Origin: Streptomyces aquilus
GTDB taxonomy: Bacteria; Actinomycetota; Actinomycetes; Streptomycetales; Streptomycetaceae
DNA length: 64,000 bases
Direction: 5' to 3'
Assembly: GCF_003955715.1 (NCBI RefSeq)
Contig: NZ_CP034463.1
Span: 9,982,001 to 10,046,000, forward strand
Shown here: one piece after another, positions 9,234-16,433 of the stretch
How positions within the stretch are numbered: position 1 is the stretch's first letter
Layout: each line of letters opens with the position of its first letter
The notes under the pieces: generated by a model
Told to the model about the DNA's origin: nothing
The model's input: the letters and a program-made list of their open reading frames with translations, nothing else
Database searches by the model: none
Program-made: the position numbers and the translations under genes

Positions 9234-9359
9234 GTGCGTAAAGCCGTGCTGGCTGTGTTCGTGGTCCTGACAGCGGTGCTCGCCGTGGCACCTCTGGCTG
9301 GCGCCGATCAGACCGAAACCGTCGCCTGCTGCGGTGGCGGTGGCGGGGTGGATCACTGA
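9234..9359 (+). CDS. Secreted Cys-Cys peptide precursor 1 (41 aa)
   Basis: GTG start at 9234 is preceded by GGAGG six bases upstream. The product starts VRKAVLAVF, a basic end followed by a strongly hydrophobic core, and a small-residue cleavage site (LAGA) after residue 24: a classic Sec signal peptide. The predicted mature peptide is 17 residues, DQTETVACCGGGGGVDH. It has a neighbouring cysteine pair and a glycine-rich tail. This is the first of three tandem copies; the leader and the QTxTVACCG core are conserved in all while the C-terminal tail differs. I do not recognise the family. It is too short for usual gene-calling limits. Possible roles are extracellular signal, metal-binding peptide or precursor of a modified peptide. 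Confidence 0.8.
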   Translation: MRKAVLAVFVVLTAVLAVAPLAGADQTETVACCGGGGGVDH

Positions 9360-9391
9360 CCCAGCTCCCGCTTCCCCATCAGGAGGAGAGA

Positions 9392-9517
9392 GTGCGTAAA
9401 GCCGTGCTCGGCTTGTTCGTGGCGCTGGTGGCGGTGCTCGCGGTAGTGCCGCTTGCCAGTGCCTATCAGACCGACACCGTTGCCTGCTGCGGCCCCCAGC
9501 CGCCCGGTCATCCGTAA
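9392..9517 (+). CDS. Secreted Cys-Cys peptide precursor 2 (41 aa)
   Basis: GTG start at 9392 follows AGGAGGAGAGA, a very strong ribosome site. The leader VRKAVLGLFVALVAVLAVV ends in LASA, so cleavage after residue 24 would release the 17-residue YQTDTVACCGPQPPGHP. The core TVACCG is identical to copies 1 and 3, and the tail is proline-rich instead of glycine-rich. Only 32 bases separate it from copy 1, so the genes are probably co-transcribed. Leader residues are as well conserved as the core, which speaks for recent tandem duplication followed by divergence of the tail. No modification enzyme lies next to it. Confidence 0.82.
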   Translation: MRKAVLGLFVALVAVLAVVPLASAYQTDTVACCGPQPPGHP

Positions 9518-9573
9518 CGGGGTCATTTGCTGGCCGAAGTGCTGGCCGGCGTCCGTCTCGACCTGGAGTTGTG

Positions 9574-9696
9574 ATGCGTAAAGCCGTACTTGGTGTATTC
9601 GTGGCTCTGGTGGCGGTGCTCACTGTCGCGCCGTTCACCAACGCCGACCAGACCCAGACCGTTGCCTGCTGCGGCATGCCGCCCGGCATTCCGTAA
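9574..9696 (+). CDS. Secreted Cys-Cys peptide precursor 3 (40 aa)
   Basis: ATG start at 9574 follows GGAG seven bases upstream; GTG at 9571 is possible too. The leader MRKAVLGVFVALVAVLTV ends in TNA, predicting a 16-residue mature peptide DQTQTVACCGMPPGIP. It differs from copy 2 mainly after the cysteine pair. The spacing to copy 2 is 56 bases. All three products keep Arg2-Lys3, a leucine/valine/alanine core, the AxA-like cleavage site, Gln, Thr, Thr-Val-Ala-Cys-Cys-Gly. Two of three end in Pro. The conservation across copies shows the frames are translated. Confidence 0.82.
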   Translation: MRKAVLGVFVALVAVLTVAPFTNADQTQTVACCGMPPGIP

Positions 9697-9934
9697 AGGG
9701 GAACGCGTCGTCAGCTCGGGGGAACGAGTTGCCGGGTTTGGGCGAGGCCGGCGGTGCCGTGGCACGATGGCGGCCGCCGCAGCCGAGTTGACCCGTTCAC
9801 CGGCCGTGATGCGGGTTGTTCAGCCGTGGGAGTTCGGGCCATAGAGCGCAGCGATGTCTTTGGACGTTGCCCAACGGCTGTAGGTCGGCGACTGAGGCCA
9901 CCCCTCGGGAGAGTCCTGCCACCCCTCCTGCCGT

Positions 9935-10026
9935 CCGTACGTCAGGAGGGGCAGGAGGATCTTGACCAGGGCGTCGCGCTACCCGCGCTGAGTGCGGAAC
10001 TTGACGTACAGGCCGACCTTGTTCAT
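9935..10026 (-). pseudogene. Relic of an antibiotic-biosynthesis-monooxygenase (ABM) domain gene
   Basis: From an ATG at 10026 the minus strand reads MNKVGLYVKFRTQRG, then a TAG at 9979-9981, then RDALVKILL in the same frame. This is the typical start of small ABM-fold monooxygenases ('VGLYV.F.A..G..DALV..L'), interrupted by a stop and without the rest of the domain. The remaining part of 9697-10137 holds no gene I can support. A dead fragment is the simplest reading. Confidence 0.45.
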
Positions 10027-10137
10027 GCCTGTCTCCAGCTGAGTCATCGAATGCCGGGGTGACGATCGCACGGTCCGGAGGGGCATGTAAGTGCTGGTGG
10101 ACCACCGTGGGATGGAACTCGGAGCGATGCCGGCAGG

Positions 10138-10383
10138 TCAGGAATCGGTGATGGGTGTGAGGATGTCGAGCCAGACGTCGAAGACGAAGCGTGTGTCGTT
10201 GGGGCCGCCCTCCAGCCACCAGGTGCTCACTGTGGCGACGTCGTCGGCGATCTCTTCGATCGTGCACTGGATGCTGGTGGGGCAGGGGTAGGGCGAGGTC
10301 GGCTGCAGGTCTCCGCCGAAGTAGGCAGTTTTGCCGACGAGTTGGTGAGCGCGGTCGTAGACGTCGGCGAACTCCACCAGCAT
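10138..10383 (-). CDS. Hypothetical protein, probably 5'-truncated
   Basis: The 81-codon frame from ATG 10383 starts MLVEFADVYDRAHQ and ends DVWLDILTPITDS. No ribosome site precedes this ATG. The same frame continues upstream as coherent coding sequence (DVSLISTAVCWLADEPQPG) to about 10424, where it meets a stop codon without an ATG or GTG. The native start therefore seems lost, perhaps by a small deletion or frameshift near 10430-10445, about 110 bases from the IS insertion point. No family recognised; the acidic composition and absence of membrane segments suggest a small cytoplasmic protein. Confidence 0.45.
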   Translation of the reverse strand: MLVEFADVYDRAHQLVGKTAYFGGDLQPTSPYPCPTSIQCTIEEIADDVATVSTWWLEGGPNDTRFVFDVWLDILTPITDS

Positions 10384-10554
10384 CAGGCCCGGTTGCGGTT
10401 CGTCGGCGAGCCAGCAGACAGCGGTACTGATCAGCGATACGTCGGGGCGACGGCTGCCCTATGCGACATGATCGCCCTGACGTCCGTCCTCACCCTGGGG
10501 CGGCAACGCTGAAAAGCACCCGCAGTCCGGTCTGCAGCGCGCTTCTTGAAGCTA

Positions 10555-10573
10555 AAGGGTGTTGCACAAGGCT
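10555..10573 (+). repeat. Left terminal inverted repeat of the IS
   Basis: AAGGGTGTTGCACAAGGCT, identical to the complement of 11407-11425. Confidence 0.85.
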
Positions 10574-10595
10574 CTGAACTGGGCATCTCCCGTGT

Positions 10596-11366
10596 ATGGC
10601 TGGGGTCTTACGTGCTGAGCGGGTGTGGGTGGAGACGTTCACGGGGCTGCGGATGACGCCGTTTCTGGGTCTGTTGAAGGTGGTGCGGGAGCGGGGCGGC
10701 AACGGCACTCTCCGAGGCCGGCCGTGGTCGTTGCCGCTGGCCGAGCGGGTGCTGATCGTTGCCGTGTACTACCGGACGAACCTGACGATGCGGCAGCTGG
10801 GTCCGCTGTTCGGCGTTTCTTCCTCCACCGTGTGCCGGGTCATCCAGCGGCTGGGACCACTGCTGGCGGTGGAGCCCTTCTCCCGCACGGGGGATGCGGC
10901 GGACCGGTTGTGGATCGTGGACGGCACCCTGGTCCCGGTCCGCGACCGCAACGTCGGTTCCTCATCACGCAACTACCGGTTCTCGGCAAACGTGCAGGTC
11001 ATCGTCGATGCCGACACCCGCCTCGTGATCGCCGCCGCCCGCCCGGTGCCGGGCACCACCGCGGACGCACACGCCTGGCGAAGCTCCGGCTTGGCCGCCC
11101 ACTGCCAGGGCGTGACTGTGCTCGGCGACGGTGCCTACCTCAACTGCGGGATGGTCGTGCCACACCGCAAACGCCCGCACCGGCCCCTGCTGCCGGGCGA
11201 GGAGGACGACAACGCCGCCCACCGCACGGTGCGTGCCCGGGTGGAGCATGTGATCGGCCGAATGAAGAACTACAAGATCCTCCGCGACTGCCGCCAACAC
11301 GGCGACGGCCTCCACCACGCGGTCCAGGCCATCGCCCACATGCACAACCTCGCCCTCGCATCATGA
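10596..11366 (+). CDS. IS5-family DDE transposase
   Basis: The 256-aa product has an N-terminal helix-turn-helix (about residues 48-88, 'LPLAERVLIVAVYYRTNLTM' then 'LFGVSSSTVCRVIQRL') and a C-terminal DDE_4-type nuclease domain. The catalytic residues are visible: D109 in WIVDGTLVPVRD, D177 in VLGDGAYLN, and E217 in RARVEHVIGRMK. The length is normal for single-ORF members of the IS5 family. It catalyses excision and insertion of the element it lies in. The ATG at 10596 is the first in frame, 41 bases inside the left end. No frameshift is needed for its translation. Confidence 0.9.
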   Translation: MAGVLRAERVWVETFTGLRMTPFLGLLKVVRERGGNGTLRGRPWSLPLAERVLIVAVYYRTNLTMRQLGPLFGVSSSTVCRVIQRLGPLLAVEPFSRTGDAADRLWIVDGTLVPVRDRNVGSSSRNYRFSANVQVIVDADTRLVIAAARPVPGTTADAHAWRSSGLAAHCQGVTVLGDGAYLNCGMVVPHRKRPHRPLLPGEEDDNAAHRTVRARVEHVIGRMKNYKILRDCRQHGDGLHHAVQAIAHMHNLALAS

Positions 11367-11801
11367 CCAGAAGACTGCGATCACGGGCCCTGACCTGCCC
11401 AAAGACAGCCTTGTGCAACACCCTTTAAGGGCTGTCCCGCAAACGATCTCCGTCTTATGAGCGTCGCGGGTAGTCAGGGTGATCGGCGTAGGGCGAGGCG
11501 AGGCGAGGTCGAGGGCGATCCCGTAGGCGGCGTAAGAGACGACATCGCCGAAGCAGTCGTTGAAGGCGTCGAGACTACGGCCGTAGTAGTCGGGAAAGTC
11601 CAGCGCCGCGCCGACATCCCTGAGTAGGTCTTCTTGCGAGGACCAGGCCGCCGCATCCAGGGTCGTGACCTGGTAGCCGTGTTCATCCAGCCAGGAGACG
11701 GACTCCTCCAGCAGGCTCCGGCGGCGCATGAGTGTGACGAAGCCGTTCGCCATGAGGCGGAAGTCGAGGTCGGCCTCGGCATCAGGGGTGAAAGCGGTCA
11801 T
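11361..11801 (-). pseudogene. Barstar-family ribonuclease inhibitor, C-terminus replaced by IS sequence
   Basis: From ATG 11801 the product carries the barstar signature 'SWLDEHGYQVTTLDAAAWSS' and 'ALDFPDYYGRSLDAFNDCF', matching the family's conserved 'FP.YYG.N.DA..DCL' block. Normal barstar-type proteins continue for some 50 residues after the following helix. Here homology fades after about residue 95 (AAYGIALDLASPRP), and the last 22 codons lie inside the IS right end. The sequence AGGGCTGTCCCGCAAACGA just outside the IS resembles the end of another element, so the gene may have been cut twice. A partner ribonuclease is not seen nearby. It is probably non-functional. Confidence 0.65.
11407..11425 (-). 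repeat. Right terminal inverted repeat of the IS
   Basis: Complement of the left repeat, perfect over 19 bases, followed by TA at 11426-11427. Confidence 0.85.
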
Positions 11802-11818
11802 GCAGTGACGCTAATTGC

Positions 11819-12690
11819 TCAGGGTGTGAGGAGGATGCGGCGTCGGAGGAGGTCGAATGTGGAGGTCCTCGGCGGTGACGAAGCCGTTGCCCGAGCCCGG
11901 CGTCCACGACTTGGTGCCCCGGACGGACGCGGCCGTGACGGAGCGGATGACGATGGGCTGCGGATCGGAGTGGACGCCGCGGTCGCCGACGTACTGCTTG
12001 GCGGGGGAGGAACCGTTGACGATCGCGTAGCGGCCGGCGATGTCGAGGACCGTGCCGGCGGCCGAGGGCACGAAGAACCCGACTCGTTGTCGGGGGACTG
12101 GACGATGGTGCCATGGGGGCCGGGGGCGGCGGTGAAGGTCACCGTTTTCCCGTCGCCGGTGGTGTAGAGGCCCGCTCCTCGGTTGTTCCAGGTCTGCCAG
12201 GTCGGCGCGCTCGGAGTTCCGTCGGAGGCGATTCGGCGGGTCTGGTAGGCCCCATGGAGCTGCTGTCGGCCTCGTCGGTGGCCAGGGGTGCCGTTCGGCA
12301 ACGACAGCCGGTCGATCTTCGCGGCCACCGGCGGTGAGGCGGTCAACTCCGGCAGCGTCGGGGTGCTGGCCCCGTGTCGGTGACTCTGCGGACCGCCCAG
12401 CGGCCGACGTCGGTGCCACCGACGGTCAGCAGGCTGCCGTCCGGTGCGGTGACGAGGGAAGTGTCGGCGTGCCGGAGCAGGGTGATCGGGTCGCCGCCGG
12501 TGAGCGGGAGGGCCATCAGCGGCTCGCCGGACTTGTCGACCCAGTTGCCTGGGGCCGACGGGACGGAGTGTGCCACCACCAGCCACCGCCCGGCGATGCC
12601 CACCGGCGGGGTGCCCTCGGTTCCGGGCGGCGGCACAGTTGTCTCGGCGGCGGACGGGCACCGGTCGGCGGTCAGGCTCCGGGGTGCAGG
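11819..12690 (-). pseudogene. Frameshifted relic of a secreted beta-propeller/FG-GAP-type protein
   Basis: Three pieces in different frames read as one protein: GRWLVVAHSVPSAPGNWVD and SLLTVGGTDVGRWAVRRV (about 12650-12370), then AKIDRLSLPNGTP and TWQTWNNRGAGLYTTGDG (to about 12095), then FFVPSAAGTVLDIAGRYAIV to 11819. Shifts lie near 12370 and 12090. Such 'GRW.VV....P.....LTVGGTD' stretches are typical of long secreted Streptomyces proteins with FG-GAP-like repeats. The 5' part runs into the 3' end of the solute-binding protein gene in another frame, so the start is deleted. Upstream signal peptide and downstream repeats are missing. Confidence 0.5.
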
Positions 12691-13823
12691 CCGAGCCAGC
12701 CCGGTGAGGGGTCACCCTTCACCTCACCGAAGTACAGGGCGAAGGTCTGCTTCCAGCGCTCGATCGCCGCGCGGTCGGCCATGAAGCGAGGGAAGCCGTC
12801 GAGGTTGCCGTTGGGGTACTCCCAGACGGGCTTCAGCCCGGTCGGCGGGGTGACATCGGTGCGGACCGACCAGCCGTTGGTGGCGGCCTTCTGCTGCTCG
12901 ACGGAGAGCCGCCAGTTCAGGTACAGCTTGGCGGCGGTGGGGTTCTTGGCCTGCTTGAGGATCGCGGCCCGCTGCCCCCAGGACATGAACGGCGCCTCCT
13001 CGGGCAGCACCCACTTGACCGGCCCGGTGGACAGCGGCGCGCCGGAGCCGCCGATGCCGATGGCCTTCTGGCCGCTGGTGACGGCCGCGCTCGGGGTGTA
13101 GCTGCCGCGGGCGAACTGAAGGTCCTGGGTGGCCAGCCGGGCCAGCCAGTCCCAGCCGTACTTCTGCACGTAGAGGGTGTAGAGGTAGAGGACCGCGTCG
13201 TCGTCGTGCGGGTAGGAGGAAGCGATCTTCCCCTTCCAGCGGGCGTCGGCCAGGTCGAGCGGACCGCTGGGGATGTCGGAGCCGACCGCGGCGGGACCGT
13301 ACATGTAGCTGAAGGCACTGACCTGGACGGCGACCCACGCGCCGTGCGGGTCCCTGAAGGGAGCGTAGAGCTTGGAGAAACCGGCCGGCTTGTAGGCGAG
13401 CAGGCGGCCCTGCTCCTTCCAGCGCACGAAGTCCTGCACGGTCTGGAGCTGGACGACGTCGGGTATCAGGGTGTCGGTGGCGAACTGGTTGTCGACGCGG
13501 ACGTCGTGGTACTTGCTGTAGTCGACGACCACCGTCAGGTCGATGTCCGGGAAGCGGCTCTTGAAGCCGTTGCGGATTCCGTCCGCCTGGCTGGAGACAT
13601 CGCCGCCGGCGTAGAGCACGAGCTTGCCGCCCTCCGCGAGGGCTGCCTGGTAGAGCTCGTCAAGAGTCCGCTTCTCCTCGGCGCCGCCCGTTGTCACGCG
13701 CCCCGCAGAGGCCTGGCCGGTGGCGGCCTGAGCGGGGGTGACGGAGGCAGCGGCGACACCGAGACCGAGAGCGGCGCCCGCTCCGGTGGCAAGCAGGCGG
13801 CGTCGGCTGGGAAGGCTGGTCAT
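12672..13823 (-). CDS. Extracellular solute-binding protein (ABC-type, Tat-exported)
   Basis: The 383-aa product begins MTSLPSRRRLLATGAGA, a twin-arginine signal (SRRRLL) with a hydrophobic core ending TPAQA near residue 35. The mature part 'LDELYQAALAEGGKLVLYAGGD' and the later 'FPDIDLTVVVDYSKYHDVRVDNQ' match family-1 binding proteins of the iron(III)/putrescine type, which present a ligand to an ABC permease. No permease or ATPase genes are adjacent, so it is an orphan binding protein. ATG 13823 was chosen because the Tat motif follows directly; a GTG at 13883 would add 20 residues of no signal character. It is the last gene of the run MBL, SnoaL, SnoaL, binding protein. Confidence 0.8.
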   Translation of the reverse strand: MTSLPSRRRLLATGAGAALGLGVAAASVTPAQAATGQASAGRVTTGGAEEKRTLDELYQAALAEGGKLVLYAGGDVSSQADGIRNGFKSRFPDIDLTVVVDYSKYHDVRVDNQFATDTLIPDVVQLQTVQDFVRWKEQGRLLAYKPAGFSKLYAPFRDPHGAWVAVQVSAFSYMYGPAAVGSDIPSGPLDLADARWKGKIASSYPHDDDAVLYLYTLYVQKYGWDWLARLATQDLQFARGSYTPSAAVTSGQKAIGIGGSGAPLSTGPVKWVLPEEAPFMSWGQRAAILKQAKNPTAAKLYLNWRLSVEQQKAATNGWSVRTDVTPPTGLKPVWEYPNGNLDGFPRFMADRAAIERWKQTFALYFGEVKGDPSPGWLGLHPGA

Positions 13824-13941
13824 GGTGGGGGTGAGCCTTTCTGTCTGTTCTGTTCGGTTGTCTGTGTGGTGCGGCTGGACCACGGCAGCGGAGCAGCACG
13901 GTGCCCGGGTACGGCACGGGTGCCGTGCTGCTGCTGTGGGG

Positions 13942-14322
13942 TCAGAACATGGTGTTGTCGTTGGCGCTCTTCTCGGGCACCTCCTGGATCACGTCCCAGT
14001 GCTCGACGATCTTCCCGTCGGCGACGCGCCAGAAGTCCGCGACGGCCATGCCACGGTCACCGGGCTTGAGGTGCAGGTTGCTGTGGGTGACCACCAAGTC
14101 CCCTTCGGCGATCACGCGCTTGATGTCCAGGCGCAGGTCGGGGAACTGCCCGCGCAGCCAGTGCACATAGCCGACGAAGGCCTGCGGGCCGTCCTGCGCC
14201 TCGGGGTTGTGCTGCGTATAGCTCTCGCCGAGGTGTGCGGTGGCAGCCGCCTCGGGCTGGTAGTCGTTGAATGCCTGCTCATAGAAGGCGGTCACGAGTG
14301 CCTTGTTGTCCGCAGCGGACAT
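13942..14322 (-). CDS. SnoaL-like NTF2-fold protein
   Basis: ATG 14322 follows AGGAG. The 126-aa product 'NKALVTAFYEQAFNDYQPEA', 'YTQHNPEAQDGPQAFVGYV', 'DLVVTHSNLHLKPGDRGMAV' and 'FWRVADGKIVEHWDVIQEVP' is a typical SnoaL polyketide-cyclase-like protein of the NTF2 superfamily, with the family's 'Y.QHNP' and 'DG.I.EHWD' motifs. Members are cyclases, isomerases or hydrolases of small hydrophobic substrates. Here it follows a second NTF2-fold gene, so the two may act on one substrate or form a heterodimer. It is transcribed with the neighbours on the minus strand. Confidence 0.85.
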   Translation of the reverse strand: MSAADNKALVTAFYEQAFNDYQPEAAATAHLGESYTQHNPEAQDGPQAFVGYVHWLRGQFPDLRLDIKRVIAEGDLVVTHSNLHLKPGDRGMAVADFWRVADGKIVEHWDVIQEVPEKSANDNTMF

Positions 14323-14357
14323 GTCTGTCTCCTGCCTCACGGTGGGTGTGGTACGAC

Positions 14358-14768
14358 TCAGTCGTTCATGGCCTCGCGGACGAGCGCCGTGTCGACGAAC
14401 TGTTCGAAGCGGACGATGAGTCCGCCCCGTACGACAAAGTGGTGCGCGACACGGACGTCGATCGGCTTGCCAGTGGCCTTGTTGATCGCGGTGTAGCGGG
14501 CGAGGACGACGACGTTCTCGCCGTCGACGACGTAGGTGTCGTCGTGGGCGGTCCAGCCGTCCCACTCCTTGCCGAGCTGCTCCATGACGTTCGAGGTGAC
14601 GCCCTCGGGCGTGCGATAGGTCCCGGCCAGCGGGAAGCCGGCCATCTCCGTCCACTCCACGTCGGGGGCGAGGGTGGCGCGCAGGGCCTCCAGGTCGCCG
14701 GCGGCCGAGGCCAGGTACTGGCGGCGCACGACGTCGGCGGGAGCCGTTGACGAGGCGAACTCGCTCAT
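14358..14768 (-). CDS. NTF2-fold (SnoaL/ketosteroid-isomerase-like) protein
   Basis: A 136-aa product starting MSEFASSTAPADVVRRQY. The helix 'RQYLASAAGDLEALRATLAP', then 'DVEWTEMAGFPLAGTYRTPE' and the C-terminal 'FVVRGGLIVRFEQFVDTALV' match ketosteroid-isomerase-like proteins. The start overlaps or abuts the stop of the metallo-hydrolase-like gene (two bases apart with ATG 14768; GTG 14780 would overlap), so the genes are coupled. Thirty-five bases separate it from the next SnoaL gene. Enzymatic role is unknown. Confidence 0.8.
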   Translation of the reverse strand: MSEFASSTAPADVVRRQYLASAAGDLEALRATLAPDVEWTEMAGFPLAGTYRTPEGVTSNVMEQLGKEWDGWTAHDDTYVVDGENVVVLARYTAINKATGKPIDVRVAHHFVVRGGLIVRFEQFVDTALVREAMND

Positions 14769-14770
14769 GG

Positions 14771-15577
14771 TCAGCCCCACTTCATCTCGCCCGTGGCGAC
14801 CTTCGCGCCGATCTGGGCGGCGATCAGCATGCCGTTGTCCGGGTAACGCTTGACCAGCGCCTCCGTCAGGGCGGCGCCGTCGGCCGCTTTGCCGAGCTCC
14901 TCCTCGAAGGCGAGCAGGTACTCGCGGGTGGCGGTGATGGCGGAGGCGTCGGCCGCGGTGCCGGGCAGGCGGTGGCCGGGGACGACCAACTGCGGGTCGA
15001 GGGCGGCCATGTCGTCGAGCAGGTCGATCCAGGCGGCGCGGTCGCCGGGGGTGGGGGTGTCGGCGACCCAGACGTGCTCCTGCTGGAAGAGCAGGACGCC
15101 GCCGAGCAGGGCGCGGTGCTCGGCCTGCCAGAGGTAGTGGCGGTCGGGCAGGCCGGCCGGGCCGCCCTTGAGCTCGAAGCGGTGGCCTTCGAGGGTGAGG
15201 TCGCCGGTCAGCGGCTCCAGGTCGACCAGACGGGTGGGGAGGTTGGGGCCGAGGGCGGCCCAGGCCTTGAGCTTGCCCTCGTAGGAGTGCTGGATGTGCT
15301 CGATGACGATCGGCGTGGCGACGAACCTCGCCTCGGGGAAGGCGTCGGCGAGGACTTCGGCGCCGAAGTAGAAGTCGGGGTCGCCGTGGGAGACGAACAC
15401 GGTGGTGAGCGTCTTGCCGGAGTCGAGGATCTCGGCGGCGAGGCGATGGCCGTCGGCGCGGGTGAAGGCGGCGTCCACCAGCAGCGCCTCGTTCTCACCG
15501 GTGACGAGGGTGGCGGTCTTGTTCCTGCTGCCGGCCGGGAAGTCGAGGTCGAGGACTTTGAAGGAGAGAGTGCTCAT
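14771..15577 (-). CDS. Metallo-beta-lactamase-fold protein with altered metal site
   Basis: ATG 15577 follows GAGGAAG. The 268-aa product has the MBL fold: 'ATLVTGENEALLVDAAF' early strands, then 'LTTVFVSHGDPDFYFGAEVL', and a final 'LVVPGHRLPG'. The canonical metal motif H-x-H-x-D-H would be in the second block but reads H64-G-D66-P-D68-F69, so two of the four ligands are replaced; the usual Asp after the 'L..GD.LF' strand is also missing (LLGGVLLF). The last His (H202) is kept. It may bind a different metal, act without metal or have a binding role. It is first in the run with two SnoaL-like proteins and is divergent from the MarR gene, which probably controls it. Confidence 0.75.
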   Translation of the reverse strand: MSTLSFKVLDLDFPAGSRNKTATLVTGENEALLVDAAFTRADGHRLAAEILDSGKTLTTVFVSHGDPDFYFGAEVLADAFPEARFVATPIVIEHIQHSYEGKLKAWAALGPNLPTRLVDLEPLTGDLTLEGHRFELKGGPAGLPDRHYLWQAEHRALLGGVLLFQQEHVWVADTPTPGDRAAWIDLLDDMAALDPQLVVPGHRLPGTAADASAITATREYLLAFEEELGKAADGAALTEALVKRYPDNGMLIAAQIGAKVATGEMKWG

Positions 15578-15639
15578 GCGTGCTTCCTCGGGTGAAGGTG
15601 AGCGGTCGGGGAAATCGCCTCGCGGCGAGGTGTACGGCG

Positions 15640-15870
15640 TGAACCGGGCCGAGGCGGACCTGTCACCACCGGTAAGGACAACGAGCCGGCCGCCTTCGGC
15701 CATGGTCTGCCGGTACAGCGCCCGCAACTGGGCCTCCTCGCTTGAGCCGGTTCGCTCGGCGATGGAGGAAGTGGCCGCTCCGCCGAAGTGAGCGCCGCAG
15801 ACAGGCCGGACACGAGGACACCGTCCATGGGAGCTACGACGCCGAAGGCGGCCAGGACGCGCTTTCCCAT
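15640..15870 (-). pseudogene. Decayed N-terminal part of a second solute-binding protein
   Basis: An ATG at 15870 opens a signal-peptide-like MGKRVLAAFGVVAP; after a frameshift the sequence reads SSEEAQLRALYRQTMAEGG and RLVVLTGGD. This is clearly related to the intact binding protein at 12672-13823 (LDELYQAALAEGGKLVLYAGGD). The rest of the gene is missing and the metallo-hydrolase-like gene follows. The relic suggests that a paralogous gene once stood in front of this operon and was lost by deletion. Confidence 0.55.
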
Positions 15871-15924
15871 GGGGCGGACTCCACATCTGTGGGGTGGACA
15901 CGACGAAGTATCTGCCGACGCAGA

Positions 15925-15950
15925 CAATATATCTGCTGTGACAGATATTG
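15925..15950 (+). promoter_or_regulatory. Operator-like inverted repeat between the MBL operon and marR
   Basis: CAATATATCTG (15925-15935) and CAGATATTG (15942-15950) are imperfect complementary arms in a locally AT-rich stretch 46 bases before the MarR start. MarR regulators usually bind such palindromes between divergent genes; binding here is inferred. Confidence 0.55.
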
Positions 15951-15995
15951 CAACGGCAGATTCTGCCTCTCAGGTCCTTCTGTCATCCTTGAGGA

Positions 15996-16433
15996 GTGAA
16001 CGAGCAACTGCTGAACGACGACGACGTGACACTCTTCGGTCTCTTCGTGGAGGCCTACAGCCGTATCAAGGCCCTGGTGAACCGCGATCTCGATATACCG
16101 CACACCTGGTTCGAAGTGCTGCTGCGACTGGGCCGCACCCCCGGCCACCAGCTCCGCATGACGGATCTGGCAGAGGCCGTGTCCTTCAGTTCGGGCGGCT
16201 TCACCCGGCTCGCCGACCGCATGGAAAAGGAAGGACTCATCCGCCGCGACCCCGATCCTGCCGACCGAAGAGCCGCACTCGCCGTACTGACCGACAAGGG
16301 TGGTCAGGCGCTCGACCGCGCACTGACCGCCCACGTCTCCCACCTGCGCAACCACGTCGCCGGACCACTCTCAGTCGAGGACCGCCGCCACCTCGAGCGC
16401 ATCCTGCGCACGCTCCGCGACGCGAACGCGTAA
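15996..16433 (+). CDS. MarR-family transcriptional regulator
   Basis: The 145-aa product has a winged helix-turn-helix: 'HTWFEVLLRLGRTPGHQLRM', 'TDLAEAVSFSSGGFTRLADR', and wing 'LIRRDPDPADRRAALAVLT', all diagnostic for MarR. The flanking helices form the dimer. The GTG start at 15996 has only an overlapping GAGGAG, so the mRNA may be leaderless. It is divergent from the MBL/SnoaL/binding-protein run with an AT-rich palindrome between them, so it most likely represses that run in response to a small aromatic or hydrophobic ligand. A GC-rich hairpin (16462-16466 with 16474-16478) lies shortly after its stop and may end transcription. Confidence 0.88.
   Translation: MNEQLLNDDDVTLFGLFVEAYSRIKALVNRDLDIPHTWFEVLLRLGRTPGHQLRMTDLAEAVSFSSGGFTRLADRMEKEGLIRRDPDPADRRAALAVLTDKGGQALDRALTAHVSHLRNHVAGPLSVEDRRHLERILRTLRDANA

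Larger units (their letters stand above)
9234..9696 (+). repeat. Tandem array of three homologous peptide genes
   Basis: Three direct copies of about 125 bases (9234-9359, 9392-9517, 9574-9696) share most of their nucleotide sequence in the leader part, for example TGCGTAAAGCCGT at each start and TGCCTGCTGCGG at each cysteine pair. Spacers of 32 and 56 bases are unrelated except for their ribosome sites. Confidence 0.8.
10555..11425 (+). mobile_element. Complete IS5-family insertion sequence (871 bp)
   Basis: A single intact transposase gene is flanked by perfect 19-bp terminal inverted repeats (10555-10573 and 11407-11425, sequence AAGGGTGTTGCACAAGGCT read inward). A TA dinucleotide lies directly outside each end (10553-10554, 11426-11427), consistent with a 2-bp target duplication. 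All parts needed for transposition look intact, so this is probably a recent insertion. Confidence 0.85.

Noticed and set aside
9048..9689. 213-codon minus-strand frame across the peptide genes
   Set aside because: It only exists because the three tandem copies are read antisense; low-complexity and no start site.
9234..9696. CRISPR-like direct repeats
   Set aside because: The three repeats are about 125 bases long, each an open frame with leader and core; spacers are short and contain ribosome sites, so this is gene duplication.
13738..14750. Overlapping plus-strand frames over the SnoaL-like genes
   Set aside because: Antisense to proteins with clear family motifs; Gly/Val/Asp-rich shadow composition.
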